A model generated the notes under the pieces. That model was not told the DNA's origin and did no database searches. It saw only the letters and a program-made list of their open reading frames with translations. From Alteromonas sp. KC3 (lineage in GTDB: Bacteria; Pseudomonadota; Gammaproteobacteria; Enterobacterales; Alteromonadaceae): 64,000 nt of DNA. The stretch spans positions 558,001 through 622,000 of the forward strand of contig NZ_AP024235.1 in NCBI RefSeq assembly GCF_016756315.1. The letters are read 5' to 3'. Below are positions 1 to 7,988 of the stretch, one piece after another. The position numbers and the translations under genes are program-made. Each line of letters starts with the position of its first letter. The first letter of the stretch is position 1.

Positions 1-82
1 CTTCTCTTACAGAACAAACCCAAAGTAAAGTTGAGACAGATACTCGATCTCTTGAGTCTTTCGAAGGCTTATGAATATTCAT
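1..82 (-). CDS. Partial cassette gene, hypothetical protein (runs off window edge)
   Basis: This open frame starts at ATG 80-82 on the minus strand and stays open for 27 codons to the window edge. Its visible start reads MNIHKPSKDSRDRVSVSTLL. An AGGA about 8 bases upstream can serve as ribosome-binding site. It begins 15 bases after the crossover core of the attC at 97-212 and points away from the integrase, exactly as a cassette gene should. The product is not recognisable from this fragment. Confidence 0.5.
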   Translation of the reverse strand, partial: MNIHKPSKDSRDRVSVSTLLWVCSVRE

Positions 83-96
83 GAGCTGTCCTTAAA

Positions 97-212
97 ACTT
101 AACGCCCAACTTAGGGGCAATAACACGTAGGCTAGAATTGGAGCGAAGCGACTGAGCCTACGTGTTATTGTCCCAGTGAGCGCCAGCGAGCGGCTACAGT
201 TGTTTGTTATGT
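97..212 (-). repeat. attC site of integron cassette array (attC 1)
   Basis: Outer core boxes ACTTAAC (97-103, fits RYYYAAC) and GTTATGT (206-212, one mismatch to GTTRRRY) bound a 116-bp imperfect palindrome. A perfect 16-bp inverted repeat (118-133 with 155-170) forms the stem. Read on the minus strand it begins with ATAACAAAC and ends GCCCCTAAGTTGGGCGTTA, which resembles the ends of the Vibrio VCR class of attC. It closes the cassette carrying the 99-residue membrane protein. Confidence 0.85.
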
Positions 213-213
213 T

Positions 214-513
214 TTACACGCCGCCATTTACAGCCACCCAATACATTAAACCAATAAACGTGGAAAGTGTTAATGCCAATAATAGGCTTGCAGTCGCTTG
301 TAGACGACTGTGCCCTTTAATAAACGCAATAACTCCAATTACTACTGCAATTATAGATATTGGGAATGCTAATAAAGCAATGTAAAACGGCAACTCATGC
401 AAAATATTTTGACCATTAGGTGCGGCAAGTTCCCACGATACAAAAGTGAAAGTAATTCCAATTACCCACCCAGCTAAGGAAGTTTTGAGTGCCACTCGGC
501 CCAAATTTCTCAT
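214..513 (-). CDS. Cassette-encoded small three-helix membrane protein, function unknown
   Basis: This 99-residue protein is dominated by three hydrophobic stretches at about residues 10-32, 41-66 and 74-95, so it should be an inner-membrane protein. A short basic segment (IKGHSR) separates helices 2 and 3. No family is recognised. The gene fills its cassette tightly: the start lies 15 bases from the upstream attC core (528-534) and the stop is directly against the next attC. It has the normal cassette orientation, opposite to intI. Small membrane proteins are common in chromosomal integron cassettes, but nothing here indicates a specific job. Confidence 0.75.
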   Translation of the reverse strand: MRNLGRVALKTSLAGWVIGITFTFVSWELAAPNGQNILHELPFYIALLAFPISIIAVVIGVIAFIKGHSRLQATASLLLALTLSTFIGLMYWVAVNGGV

Positions 514-527
514 TTAGTTATCACGAA

Positions 528-636
528 ACATAACTTTTAAATAAGGGGCGATAACGCGTAGGGCATAATAGCGAAGCGGCCCTGCGTGTTAGCGTCCCAG
601 TGGGCTTTAGCCCACGACTTAATTTTTTTGTTATAC
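528..636 (-). repeat. attC site of integron cassette array (attC 2)
   Basis: The core boxes ACATAAC (528-534) and GTTATAC (630-636) bound a 109-bp imperfect palindrome. Its central arms GCGATAACGCGTAGGGC (548-564) and GCCCTGCGTGTTAGCGT pair with a few mismatches around a short AT/GC spacer. It shares with the sites at 97-212 and 2446-2553 the elements AGGGGCRAT, GCGAAG and GTCCCAGTG, showing one family of attC sites. On the minus strand it terminates the cassette that lies left of the insertion sequence. Confidence 0.85.
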
Positions 637-876
637 ACAAACCGTATGTTAACTGCCAGCATGTTGAAGAAAATAGGGTAAAAGTACTGAATAAAACAAC
701 CAACGTTTTTAGCTTTTACTTGCTGCCAAAGAAGAGAGCTGCTTGAGTTGAAAAGCGGTGCTTTCAAGCTTCCTTCGATGCTGACCGAAAACCAAAACGA
801 ACCTCCAAAGCCGTTGTAAAAAAGTAATGAACTTCGGCCTGACTTTTACTAAAGAATGGGTGGTGTATAGACACAA
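637..876 (-). other. Cassette body without a convincing complete gene, 5' end bounded by the insertion sequence
   Basis: This is the remainder of the cassette between its attC (528-636) and the left end of the IS1111-like element. On the minus strand two short frames run in from the element: one ends at 764 (ending VRFGFRSASKEA) and one at 709 (ending LSSLAASKS). Neither has a credible start or ribosome-binding site inside the cassette. The insertion sits where a cassette promoter-proximal start would be, so it may have cut off a gene start, or the cassette may always have been non-coding. Confidence 0.45.
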
Positions 877-890
877 TGACTCCCTGTGAA

Positions 891-978
891 ATGCTAGCCT
901 CCGCATTCTCGTGGGTTAACTTTTCAGCCAGAGCCATAATTAGTTTGTTCAATACTAAATCAATTTGGAGGCTAGCAT
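891..978 (+). promoter_or_regulatory. Inverted repeat over the transposase ribosome-binding site and start codon
   Basis: ATGCTAGCCTCC (891-902) and GGAGGCTAGCAT (967-978) are perfect 12-bp complements separated by 64 bases. The right arm contains the GGAG ribosome-binding site and the first two bases of the ATG. A transcript entering from the left could fold and hide the start, protecting the element from read-through expression. This role is an inference; other IS families use such sequestering hairpins. Confidence 0.5.
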
Positions 979-2131
979 GAACAAACATAGCATGATTTTT
1001 ATCGGATTGGATACGCATAAAGAGTTTCACGAAGTTGCTTATTGTGAAGAACAGCGTGGCGCGTCGCCCGTTCATTATGGTCGTATTCCCTCCTCTAAGG
1101 TCTGTGTCAAAAAGCTTATTCGCCAGTTTGAATCTAAATATCCTGGTGCAACACTTCACGTTGTTTATGAGGCTGGCCCTTGTGGCTATTGGATTTATCG
1201 TCTGATAACGAGCTTGGGACACTGTTGCTATGTTGTGGCACCGTCTCTTATCCCGAAAAAGCCAGGAGAGCGAATTAAAACCGACCGACGAGATGCGCTT
1301 AAGCTCGTTAGGTCACTAAAGTCTGAAGACCTTACACCCATCTATGTGCCCGAGCCGGAAGATGAAGCTGTGCGGGATTTATCTCGAGCTCGAGAAGCAG
1401 CAATGAAGGATTTAAAAGAAGCGAAGTACCAGCTTAAAGCTTTACTATTGCGAAACAACATACGCTATGAAGGTACGGCCAACTGGTCGAAGAAACACCT
1501 TCGCTGGCTCACGGAATTGATATTGCCTCACCCGGCCCAGCAAATTGTCTTACAAGAACAATTGCAAACCATAGAAGAGCGTATCCGGCGACTGGAAAGG
1601 CTCGACAATGAGTTAACCCACCATGTACACCAATGGCGTTATTATCCGGTAGTGAAAGCCGTTCAGGCGATGCGAGGTGTTCGATTGCTCGTTGCTGTTG
1701 GAGTGGTGGCAGAGCTTGGTGATTTACAGCGTTTTGACCATCCAAGAAAACTCATGGCGTATTTAGGTTTAGTCCCCAGCGAACAATCATCAGGCGGAAA
1801 GCGACACTTAGGAGCCATTACAAAAGCAGGAAATGGCCGAGCACGGCGTTTACTGATTGAGGGGGCGCACAGCTACCGTTATCCGGCTAACGTCTCTACT
1901 GAATTACAGTTAAGGCAGGAAGGCTTACCTAAAGACATCGTCGATATCGCTTGGAAAGCACAGCTTCGCTTGTGCAAACGCTATCAGCGCATGAGTAAAA
2001 AGGGTAAACACTACAATTTAATCGTTACCGCGATTGCCAGAGAAATGGCTGCTTATATTTGGGCTATTGCAAAGGAAGTGGTACTTACGCCGGTTAATCC
2101 AAAACTAAGATTGAGCCGAGTACCTGCATGA
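977..2131 (+). CDS. IS110/IS1111-type transposase (DEDD recombinase)
   Basis: The 384-residue product has the two-domain layout of IS110 recombinases. The N-terminal RuvC-like DEDD domain shows D12 (IGLDTHK), E65 (YEAGPCGYW) and D103/D106 (KTDRRDALKL). A helical, coiled-coil-like linker covers about residues 128-215. The C-terminal Transposase_20 domain carries the serine region PSEQSSGGKR (S271/S272) and TKAGNGRARR. The ATG at 977 is chosen because GGAG lies 6-7 bases upstream; an in-frame TTG at 965 overlaps that site. The gene is intact, so the element may be active. In this family the enzyme works with an RNA guide encoded by the element. Confidence 0.9.
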   Translation: MNKHSMIFIGLDTHKEFHEVAYCEEQRGASPVHYGRIPSSKVCVKKLIRQFESKYPGATLHVVYEAGPCGYWIYRLITSLGHCCYVVAPSLIPKKPGERIKTDRRDALKLVRSLKSEDLTPIYVPEPEDEAVRDLSRAREAAMKDLKEAKYQLKALLLRNNIRYEGTANWSKKHLRWLTELILPHPAQQIVLQEQLQTIEERIRRLERLDNELTHHVHQWRYYPVVKAVQAMRGVRLLVAVGVVAELGDLQRFDHPRKLMAYLGLVPSEQSSGGKRHLGAITKAGNGRARRLLIEGAHSYRYPANVSTELQLRQEGLPKDIVDIAWKAQLRLCKRYQRMSKKGKHYNLIVTAIAREMAAYIWAIAKEVVLTPVNPKLRLSRVPA

Positions 2132-2433
2132 TAAACGAGTTTGAGCTAACGCATTTGGATCAGGCCGCGGGATGTGGCACAACCTACGAGGGCGTTATGA
2201 TGGCGATAACTTAACGGTTATTGATCCACGAGCATAGACTGATGAGAAGGTGACCACGGCGGAGTGAGTAAGGTAGGCGCTGTTCATTATAATTAATGAA
2301 TAACCCACGAATACCAGCATGATAACCGACGACATTACTGCCTCATCCGGTGCGTTAGCTCATTTATTTTGAGTAATAAAGAATACTAATTATGGGCTGA
2401 AAGAGTGTCAGGGAAGCGCTCGTTCAGGGTTGA
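2132..2433 (+). ncRNA. Candidate bridge/seek RNA region at the right end of the IS
   Basis: Some 300 bases between the recombinase stop and the right inverted repeat hold no supported gene. In the IS1111 group the guide RNA that recognises target and donor DNA is encoded in this position. The segment contains several short inverted repeats, for example TTCATTATAATTAATGAA at 2283-2300, and GC-rich stretches that could pair. Exact RNA ends and guide loops cannot be fixed by eye. The function is inferred from position only. Confidence 0.5.
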
Positions 2434-2445
2434 CAAAGGGAGTCA

Positions 2446-2553
2446 TACCAACGCTAAGCTAAGGGGCGATTGCACGTGGGGCATAATAACGAAGTGGCCC
2501 CGCGTGTAAGCGTCCCAGTGACCGAAGGGAACGACTTTAGCGCTTTGTTAGAA
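2446..2553 (-). repeat. attC site of integron cassette array (attC 3, next to the insertion sequence)
   Basis: The core boxes TACCAAC (2446-2452) and GTTAGAA (2547-2553) are slightly degenerate. The interior AAGGGGCGATTGCACGTGGG and the complementary CCCCGCGTGTAAGCGTCCC (from 2498) form the stem of an imperfect palindrome related to the other two sites. The left core box is the R' crossover end when read on the minus strand. Its last bases touch the right inverted repeat of the insertion sequence, so that box is probably a composite of attC and element bases. Confidence 0.8.
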
Positions 2554-2865
2554 GCAGAACCTGTTCCGTTGGCCTTTTTAAAAACTAATGAAGCCAGCAT
2601 ACGATTGATTGTTAACGCAAACAAGAGAAACGACAGCGCGATGATGCTTTTGATTTAACTGAAGCAAGCCGCCATTTGAACTAACAAACGCATTGGCGCT
2701 TGCTGGCTGAAAATAAGAACTTGGTGTTAAAGCGCCTAATGCGCAACCTTTGAATTTAATGCGGCGACATTAAAACTACCAAAAGCCAGAGCGATGCTAT
2801 TGAAGACAGGTAAGGGTAGTTGCACTGATAAATTTATAGAGCCAAACGAAGTTTAGGCTGACGCC
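2554..2865 (-). other. First cassette body (nearest the integrase), no clear gene
   Basis: This is the DNA between the proposed attI core and the attC at 2446-2553. On the minus strand one frame of about 65 codons is open (containing GCALGALTPSSYFQPASAN and ending YAGFISF) and stops near 2570. It is preceded by a stop and lacks ATG, GTG or TTG with a ribosome-binding site. A plus-strand frame at 2470-2658 runs across the attC and looks spurious. The cassette therefore seems non-coding, decayed or to encode an RNA. Confidence 0.45.
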
Positions 2866-2930
2866 TTCTAACAATTTAATCGTCCCCAAAACGGGACGAT
2901 TTCCCGAACCGGAACGGGGTTTTTGTCCGT
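2866..2930. other. Proposed attI site of the integron
   Basis: TTCTAAC at 2866-2872 (GTTAGAA on the minus strand) is the junction between the first cassette and the integrase leader, the expected position of the attI crossover. A 9-bp inverted repeat, AATCGTCCC (2878-2886) with GGGACGATT (2893-2901), begins 6 bases further. attI sites are poorly conserved between integron lineages, so the limits are only positional. Confidence 0.5.
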
Positions 2931-2984
2931 TTGAGCTTTCATAAGGTTAAACCATAAGCTACTACAACATCTACTAAATTTCAC

Positions 2985-3022
2985 TTTTGGTGTTTTTCGC
3001 GCAAAGTTTAAAAACACCAAAA
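2985..3022. promoter_or_regulatory. Perfect 13-bp inverted repeat in the intI leader
   Basis: TTTTGGTGTTTTT (2985-2997) and AAAAACACCAAAA (3010-3022) are exact complements with a 12-base loop. A third direct copy, TTTGGTGTTTTTC, follows at 3038-3050. The set lies 90-150 bases before the intI start, between attI and the gene. It may be an operator, a transcript hairpin or part of the integrase-binding region. No LexA-type CTGT-N8-ACAG box was seen in this leader. Confidence 0.5.
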
Positions 3023-3137
3023 CGACTTGCAGGTGAATTTGGTGTTTTTCATGCGTTTTATCTGCTCAAAACTGGCGTTGTGATCAGTTATTTAGGAAAG
3101 TTTTATTGCGTAAACTGCTTCTACTTAGGAGCAAGCC

Positions 3138-4106
3138 ATGAAATCAACCTTTATCCAAACGCTTTATGATCACATGATGCTGAAGCGTTATGCAAAACGT
3201 ACTATACAAACATACCTCAACTGGATTACCGATTATATTCGTTTTAATAATTTTCAGCATCCTAAGGACTTAGATTCTGTGCACGTTGAAGCGTATCTAA
3301 CGCATTTATCAACAAGGCGAAAGAACTCGCGTTCTACACAGGCTACCGCGCTCAATGCGTTGGCATTTTTATACAATAAGTACCTTGACCAACCGCTTCC
3401 CGAAGATATGAATTTTGTGGGAAGTGGGCGCGAGCGAAAACTGCCCGTAGTGCTTACACAGCTGGAAGTAAAAGCGCTGCTGGGCCGCGTACCTACTCAT
3501 CATTATCTAGCGGTAGCATTGTTGTATGGCAGTGGGCTTCGATTAATGGAATGTACGCGCTTGCGGGTGGGCGATATCGACTTCGATTATAAATGTGTGC
3601 GCATCTGGTTTGGGAAAGGTGGAAAACACCGTGTTGTAACCTTGTCTGAATCGCTACTTCCGCTGTTAAGAAACCATATTAGCGAAAGTGAAAAGCTACT
3701 TGCTAGAGATTTATTGGTTCCAGAATTTGCTGGCGCCTGGATACCCCATGCGTTAAGAAAGAAATACCAACAGCGCAACAAAACCATTGAGTGGCAGTAT
3801 TTGTTTCCCGCCGCAAAGCTTAGTACCGATCCTGAAAGTAAATTGCTGCGAAGGCACCATATCGACGAAAAGCAAATACAAAGGGCTGTTACGCGGGCAG
3901 CAAATGATGCAGGCATCATTAAGCATGTTACTCCTCATACCCTAAGGCATTCTTTTGCAACTCATCTATTGCAGTCGGGAGCGGATATAAGAACGGTACA
4001 AGACCAACTTGGTCATGCCGATGTGCGCACAACGCAGATATATACGCATATATTACAGCAAGGTGCTAATGGTGTGGTTAGCCCTCTGTCTAGCTTAGTT
4101 TTTTAA
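3138..4106 (+). CDS. intI: Integron integrase IntI (tyrosine recombinase)
   Basis: The 322-residue protein inserts and excises cassettes by recombining attI with folded single-stranded attC. The N-terminal SAM-like domain covers about residues 1-90. Catalytic residues are R135 (GSGLRLME), K160/K163 region, H267 and R270 (PHTLRHSF), H293 (LGHADVRTT) and Y302 (IYTH). The integron-specific extra segment is present at about 195-242 (PHALRKKYQ, then STDPESKLLRRHH), which separates IntI from XerC/D. The ATG has AGGAG 7 bases upstream. All catalytic residues are present and the gene is full length, so it is probably functional. Cassettes lie upstream in the opposite orientation, the standard integron layout. 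Confidence 0.95.
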   Translation: MKSTFIQTLYDHMMLKRYAKRTIQTYLNWITDYIRFNNFQHPKDLDSVHVEAYLTHLSTRRKNSRSTQATALNALAFLYNKYLDQPLPEDMNFVGSGRERKLPVVLTQLEVKALLGRVPTHHYLAVALLYGSGLRLMECTRLRVGDIDFDYKCVRIWFGKGGKHRVVTLSESLLPLLRNHISESEKLLARDLLVPEFAGAWIPHALRKKYQQRNKTIEWQYLFPAAKLSTDPESKLLRRHHIDEKQIQRAVTRAANDAGIIKHVTPHTLRHSFATHLLQSGADIRTVQDQLGHADVRTTQIYTHILQQGANGVVSPLSSLVF

Positions 4107-4118
4107 TGTAGGCAGCCA

Positions 4119-4148
4119 ACAAAAAAGGGCCCGAAGGCCCTTTTAAAA
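4119..4148. terminator. Bidirectional intrinsic terminator between intI and fadA
   Basis: Arms AAAAGGGCC (4123-4131) and GGCCCTTTT (4136-4144) form a 9-bp stem with a CGAA loop and A/T runs on both sides. The site suits the convergent genes intI and fadA. Confidence 0.85.
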
Positions 4149-4177
4149 ACTTAGCTTTTAAACCCTAATTCAAACGC

Positions 4178-5359
<1,182 letters not shown>

Positions 5360-7510
5360 TTATGCGAAATAGGATTTACCAGCAGCGGCCATTTCACGAA
5401 CGCCGTCTGAGATCTGATAAATTGGACCAAGTTCAGCGTACTTGTCTGCCATCGCAACAAAGTTCGCCAAGCCAATGGTTTCAATCCAACGGAAAATACC
5501 ACCGCGGAATGGAGGGAAACCTAAGCCGTAAAGTAGCGCCATATCTGCTTCAGCTGCGCTATCTACAATGCCTTCTTCTAGGCAGCGAATTGCTTCGTTT
5601 GCCATAGGGATCATAAGGCGTGCAATAATGTCGTCAGCGTCAAAGTCTGTCTTTTCAGCTACGTGTGGCGCCATTAGTGCGTAGGCTTCTTCAGCAGGTG
5701 TTTTAGACGGCTTACCGCGCTTATCAACACCGTAGTTGTAGAAACCTTTACCGTTCTTCTGACCTAAACGCTCTTCTTTGTAGAACAGTGTTACTGGGTC
5801 GTTGTCTAGGCGAGCCATACGCTCTGGAATGCCCGCTGCCATAACGTCTGCTGCGTGATCGCCTGTGTCGATACCTACAACGTCCATTAGGTAAGCAGGG
5901 CCCATTGGCCAGCCGAAGATTTTTTCCATTACTTTATCAACGGCAACAAAGTCAGCACCGTCGATAAGAAGCTTACTGAAGCCCGCAAAGTATGGGAACA
6001 ATACGCGGTTTACCAAGAACCCTGGGCAGTCGTTAACCACAATGGGGGTTTTGCCCATTTTAAGGGTAGCGGCTACCACTGCATTAATGGTTTCTTCTGA
6101 CGTTTTTTCGCCACGAATAATTTCAACTAGCGGCATGCGGTGCACTGGGTTAAAGAAGTGCATACCACAGAAGCGCTCTGGCTTGTCTAGGCTTTCAGCT
6201 AGTTGGTTGATAGAGATAGTAGAAGTGTTTGAAGTGATAATAGCGTCGTCAGCTACATTGTCTTCTACTTCTTTAAGTACAATACCTTTTACTTTCGGGT
6301 TTTCTACAACCGCTTCAATCACAAGGTCTGCATCTTTAAGCGTGCTGTACTCAAGAGTAGGCGTGATAGCGTTAAGTGTTTGCGCCATTTTAGTCGCATC
6401 AACTTTACCGCGCTGCATGCCTTTACCAAGAATTTTCGCTGCTTCTGAAAGGCCAAGGTCTAGCGCACCTTGGTTAATGTCTTTCATGATTACCGGCGTG
6501 CCTTTCACAGCGCTTTGGTATGCAATACCGCCACCCATGATGCCTGCACCGAGTACCGCGTTAAGCTTAGATTGCTTGGTTGCCGCTTTCGCTTGCTTCT
6601 TACCTTTGCTCTTAACCAGCTGGTCGGCAAGGAAAATACCAATTTGTGCTTTCGCAGCGTCGGTTTTCGCAAGCGCTACAAAACCTTCGTTTTCAAGCTT
6701 AAGTGCGCCGTCACGGTCTAGGCCCGCTGCTTTTTGAACAGTCTCAACCATTTTGTGCGGTGCTGGGTAATGTTTGCCAGCTTGTGCAAATACCATAGCT
6801 TGAGCAGTAGAGAAGCTCATCATAGCTTCGTTTTTGTTTAGCTGTAGTGGGGCTTTCTTAACCGCACGACGAGCTTGCCAGTCAAATTTACCGTCAGCTG
6901 CGTCTTTCACCATTGAAAGCGCACCTTCAACTAGCGCTTCTGGTGCTACTACTGCGTCAACCGCACCTTCAGCAAGGGCTTTCGCGCCTTTTCTGTCGCG
7001 GCCAGTGGTCATCCACTCAAGGGCGTTATCTGCACCAATTAGACGAGGTAGGCGAACTGTACCGCCAAAACCAGGCATAAGGCCTAGCTTAACTTCTGGC
7101 AAACCAATTGAAGCCGTGGTGTCTGCAATACGCATGTCACATGCCAATGCCATTTCACAGCCGCCACCCAGCGCGAAACCGTTAACTGCAGCGATGGTAG
7201 GGAAAGGTAAGTCTTCGAAGCGGTCGAATACTTGTGAAGTATTGGCAACCCAATTTAGTACTTCTGCGTCGTCCATGGCGAATAGGCCAGTGAACTCGGT
7301 GATGTCTGCACCTACGATAAAAGCAGGTTTTGCGCTACGTACTACTAAGCCTTTTACGTCGCCTTTGGCAAGTAGGGCTTGTGTTGCTTCGTCAAGCTCT
7401 GTCACCGTTTGGCGGTCGAACTTGTTTACTGAACCTTGGGCGTCGAATACCAGCTCAGCAAAGCCGTCATCTAACAGGCTGACGGAAAGACTTTTGCCTG
7501 TGTATATCAT
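5360..7510 (-). CDS. fadB: Fatty-acid oxidation complex alpha subunit FadB (enoyl-CoA hydratase / 3-hydroxyacyl-CoA dehydrogenase)
   Basis: The 716-residue protein carries two enzymes. The N-terminal crotonase domain (about 1-190) has the catalytic pair E119 (GGGCEMALA) and E139 (IGLPEV). The dehydrogenase part has the NAD-binding loop [14 protein letters not shown] (321-334) and the catalytic [10 protein letters not shown] (451-460). The start MIYTGKSL is chosen because AAGGAG lies 6 bases before this ATG; an ATG two codons earlier touches the ribosome-binding site and longer frames lack one. It is cotranscribed with fadA. A PsrA-type operator upstream indicates control by fatty acids. Confidence 0.95.
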   Translation of the reverse strand: MIYTGKSLSVSLLDDGFAELVFDAQGSVNKFDRQTVTELDEATQALLAKGDVKGLVVRSAKPAFIVGADITEFTGLFAMDDAEVLNWVANTSQVFDRFEDLPFPTIAAVNGFALGGGCEMALACDMRIADTTASIGLPEVKLGLMPGFGGTVRLPRLIGADNALEWMTTGRDRKGAKALAEGAVDAVVAPEALVEGALSMVKDAADGKFDWQARRAVKKAPLQLNKNEAMMSFSTAQAMVFAQAGKHYPAPHKMVETVQKAAGLDRDGALKLENEGFVALAKTDAAKAQIGIFLADQLVKSKGKKQAKAATKQSKLNAVLGAGIMGGGIAYQSAVKGTPVIMKDINQGALDLGLSEAAKILGKGMQRGKVDATKMAQTLNAITPTLEYSTLKDADLVIEAVVENPKVKGIVLKEVEDNVADDAIITSNTSTISINQLAESLDKPERFCGMHFFNPVHRMPLVEIIRGEKTSEETINAVVAATLKMGKTPIVVNDCPGFLVNRVLFPYFAGFSKLLIDGADFVAVDKVMEKIFGWPMGPAYLMDVVGIDTGDHAADVMAAGIPERMARLDNDPVTLFYKEERLGQKNGKGFYNYGVDKRGKPSKTPAEEAYALMAPHVAEKTDFDADDIIARLMIPMANEAIRCLEEGIVDSAAEADMALLYGLGFPPFRGGIFRWIETIGLANFVAMADKYAELGPIYQISDGVREMAAAGKSYFA

Positions 7511-7583
7511 TATCATCTCCTTCGGCATTGGCCAGGATGTTAGTGAATTAAACCAACAAGTTTGTAGGGTCGTACTCAAAACA

Positions 7584-7595
7584 CTAACGCGTTAG
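7584..7595. promoter_or_regulatory. 12-bp perfect palindrome upstream of fadB
   Basis: CTAACGCGTTAG is a perfect palindrome located about 75 bases before the fadB start, between the gene and the PsrA-like box. Position and symmetry suit a dimeric regulator. The regulator is not identified. Confidence 0.4.
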
Positions 7596-7642
7596 GGTGG
7601 CTAGATTCTTTACAAAGCCACACAAAATTTCAACGAAAAATT

Positions 7643-7656
7643 CAAACAGCTGTTTC
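7643..7656. promoter_or_regulatory. PsrA-type operator upstream of fadBA
   Basis: CAAACAGCTGTTTC fits the PsrA consensus (G/C)AAAC-N4-GTTT(G/C) exactly and has a 12-bp perfect palindrome, AAACAGCTGTTT, at its centre. PsrA is a TetR-family repressor that releases DNA on binding long-chain acyl compounds, and it is known to control fad genes in Pseudomonas and Alteromonadales. The box is 133 bases upstream of fadB. The psrA gene itself is not in this window. Confidence 0.7.
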
Positions 7657-7988
7657 AATCTGTCTTAAGGTAGTGGTCCGATGACTTAAATTCAAGAGCA
7701 AATAGTGAATATAAGCTTCATTTCGGTTTTGGTGCTTGTATAATGAGCGTTATTGACGCAAAGCGCCAATCCAGCATAAGAATAATCTACAATCATTACA
7801 GGCTATGTTTGTAAAGCATAGCTAACGATAGCTGGCACAACATCTTTATTGGCAAGGAGCCACGTTGTGTTTTTCCGCCGGTCAGTTGCGCTTACCGCGG
7901 ATACAACCATTCATGCAACTGCGTAACGGTTTAACGTTATTCGGTGGGTGACGTTATTCGGTATGAAGGATATGGTAGGAGTTTTATT

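Larger units (their letters stand above)
877..2445 (+). mobile_element. IS110-family insertion sequence of the IS1111 type, inserted at an attC crossover core
   Basis: The limits are taken from inverted repeats TGACTCCCTGTG (877-888) and CAAAGGGAGTCA (2434-2445), which match in 11 of 12 positions. True ends may lie a few bases outside, because IS1111-group repeats are subterminal. No target duplication is apparent, as is usual for IS110. The right repeat directly abuts the core of the attC at 2446-2553. A TTGACA hexamer at 2430-2435 faces outward and would supply a -35 box across a circular junction, a known IS110-family trait. About 300 bases of non-coding DNA follow the recombinase. An IS1111 subgroup that targets attC sites is known; membership is inferred from the insertion position. 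Confidence 0.8.
7511..7988. other. Divergent intergenic region fadB / slt
   Basis: The 478 bases contain the fadB regulatory sites described separately (PsrA-type box 7643-7656, palindrome CTAACGCGTTAG 7584-7595, FadR-like half site TGGTCCGA at 7674-7681) and the slt leader. An AT-rich middle (7700-7830) probably holds the slt promoter. No additional gene is supported. Confidence 0.6.

Noticed and set aside
764..1222. 152-codon minus-strand frame spanning the IS left end
   Set aside because: It is antisense to the transposase start over most of its length, has no family resemblance and no ribosome-binding site.
2470..2658. 62-codon plus-strand frame
   Set aside because: It runs across an attC stem and against cassette orientation, so it is not a plausible gene.
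2881..3137. LexA box search upstream of intI
   Set aside because: No CTGT-N8-ACAG or close variant was found, so SOS control is not claimed.
2987..3169. 60-codon frame overlapping the intI start
   Set aside because: It lies over the repeat-rich leader and overlaps intI in another frame without a ribosome-binding site.
6042..7595. Long minus-complement (plus-strand) frames of 231 and 253 codons inside fadB
   Set aside because: They are shadows of the strongly supported fadB gene with serine/threonine-rich low-information translations.
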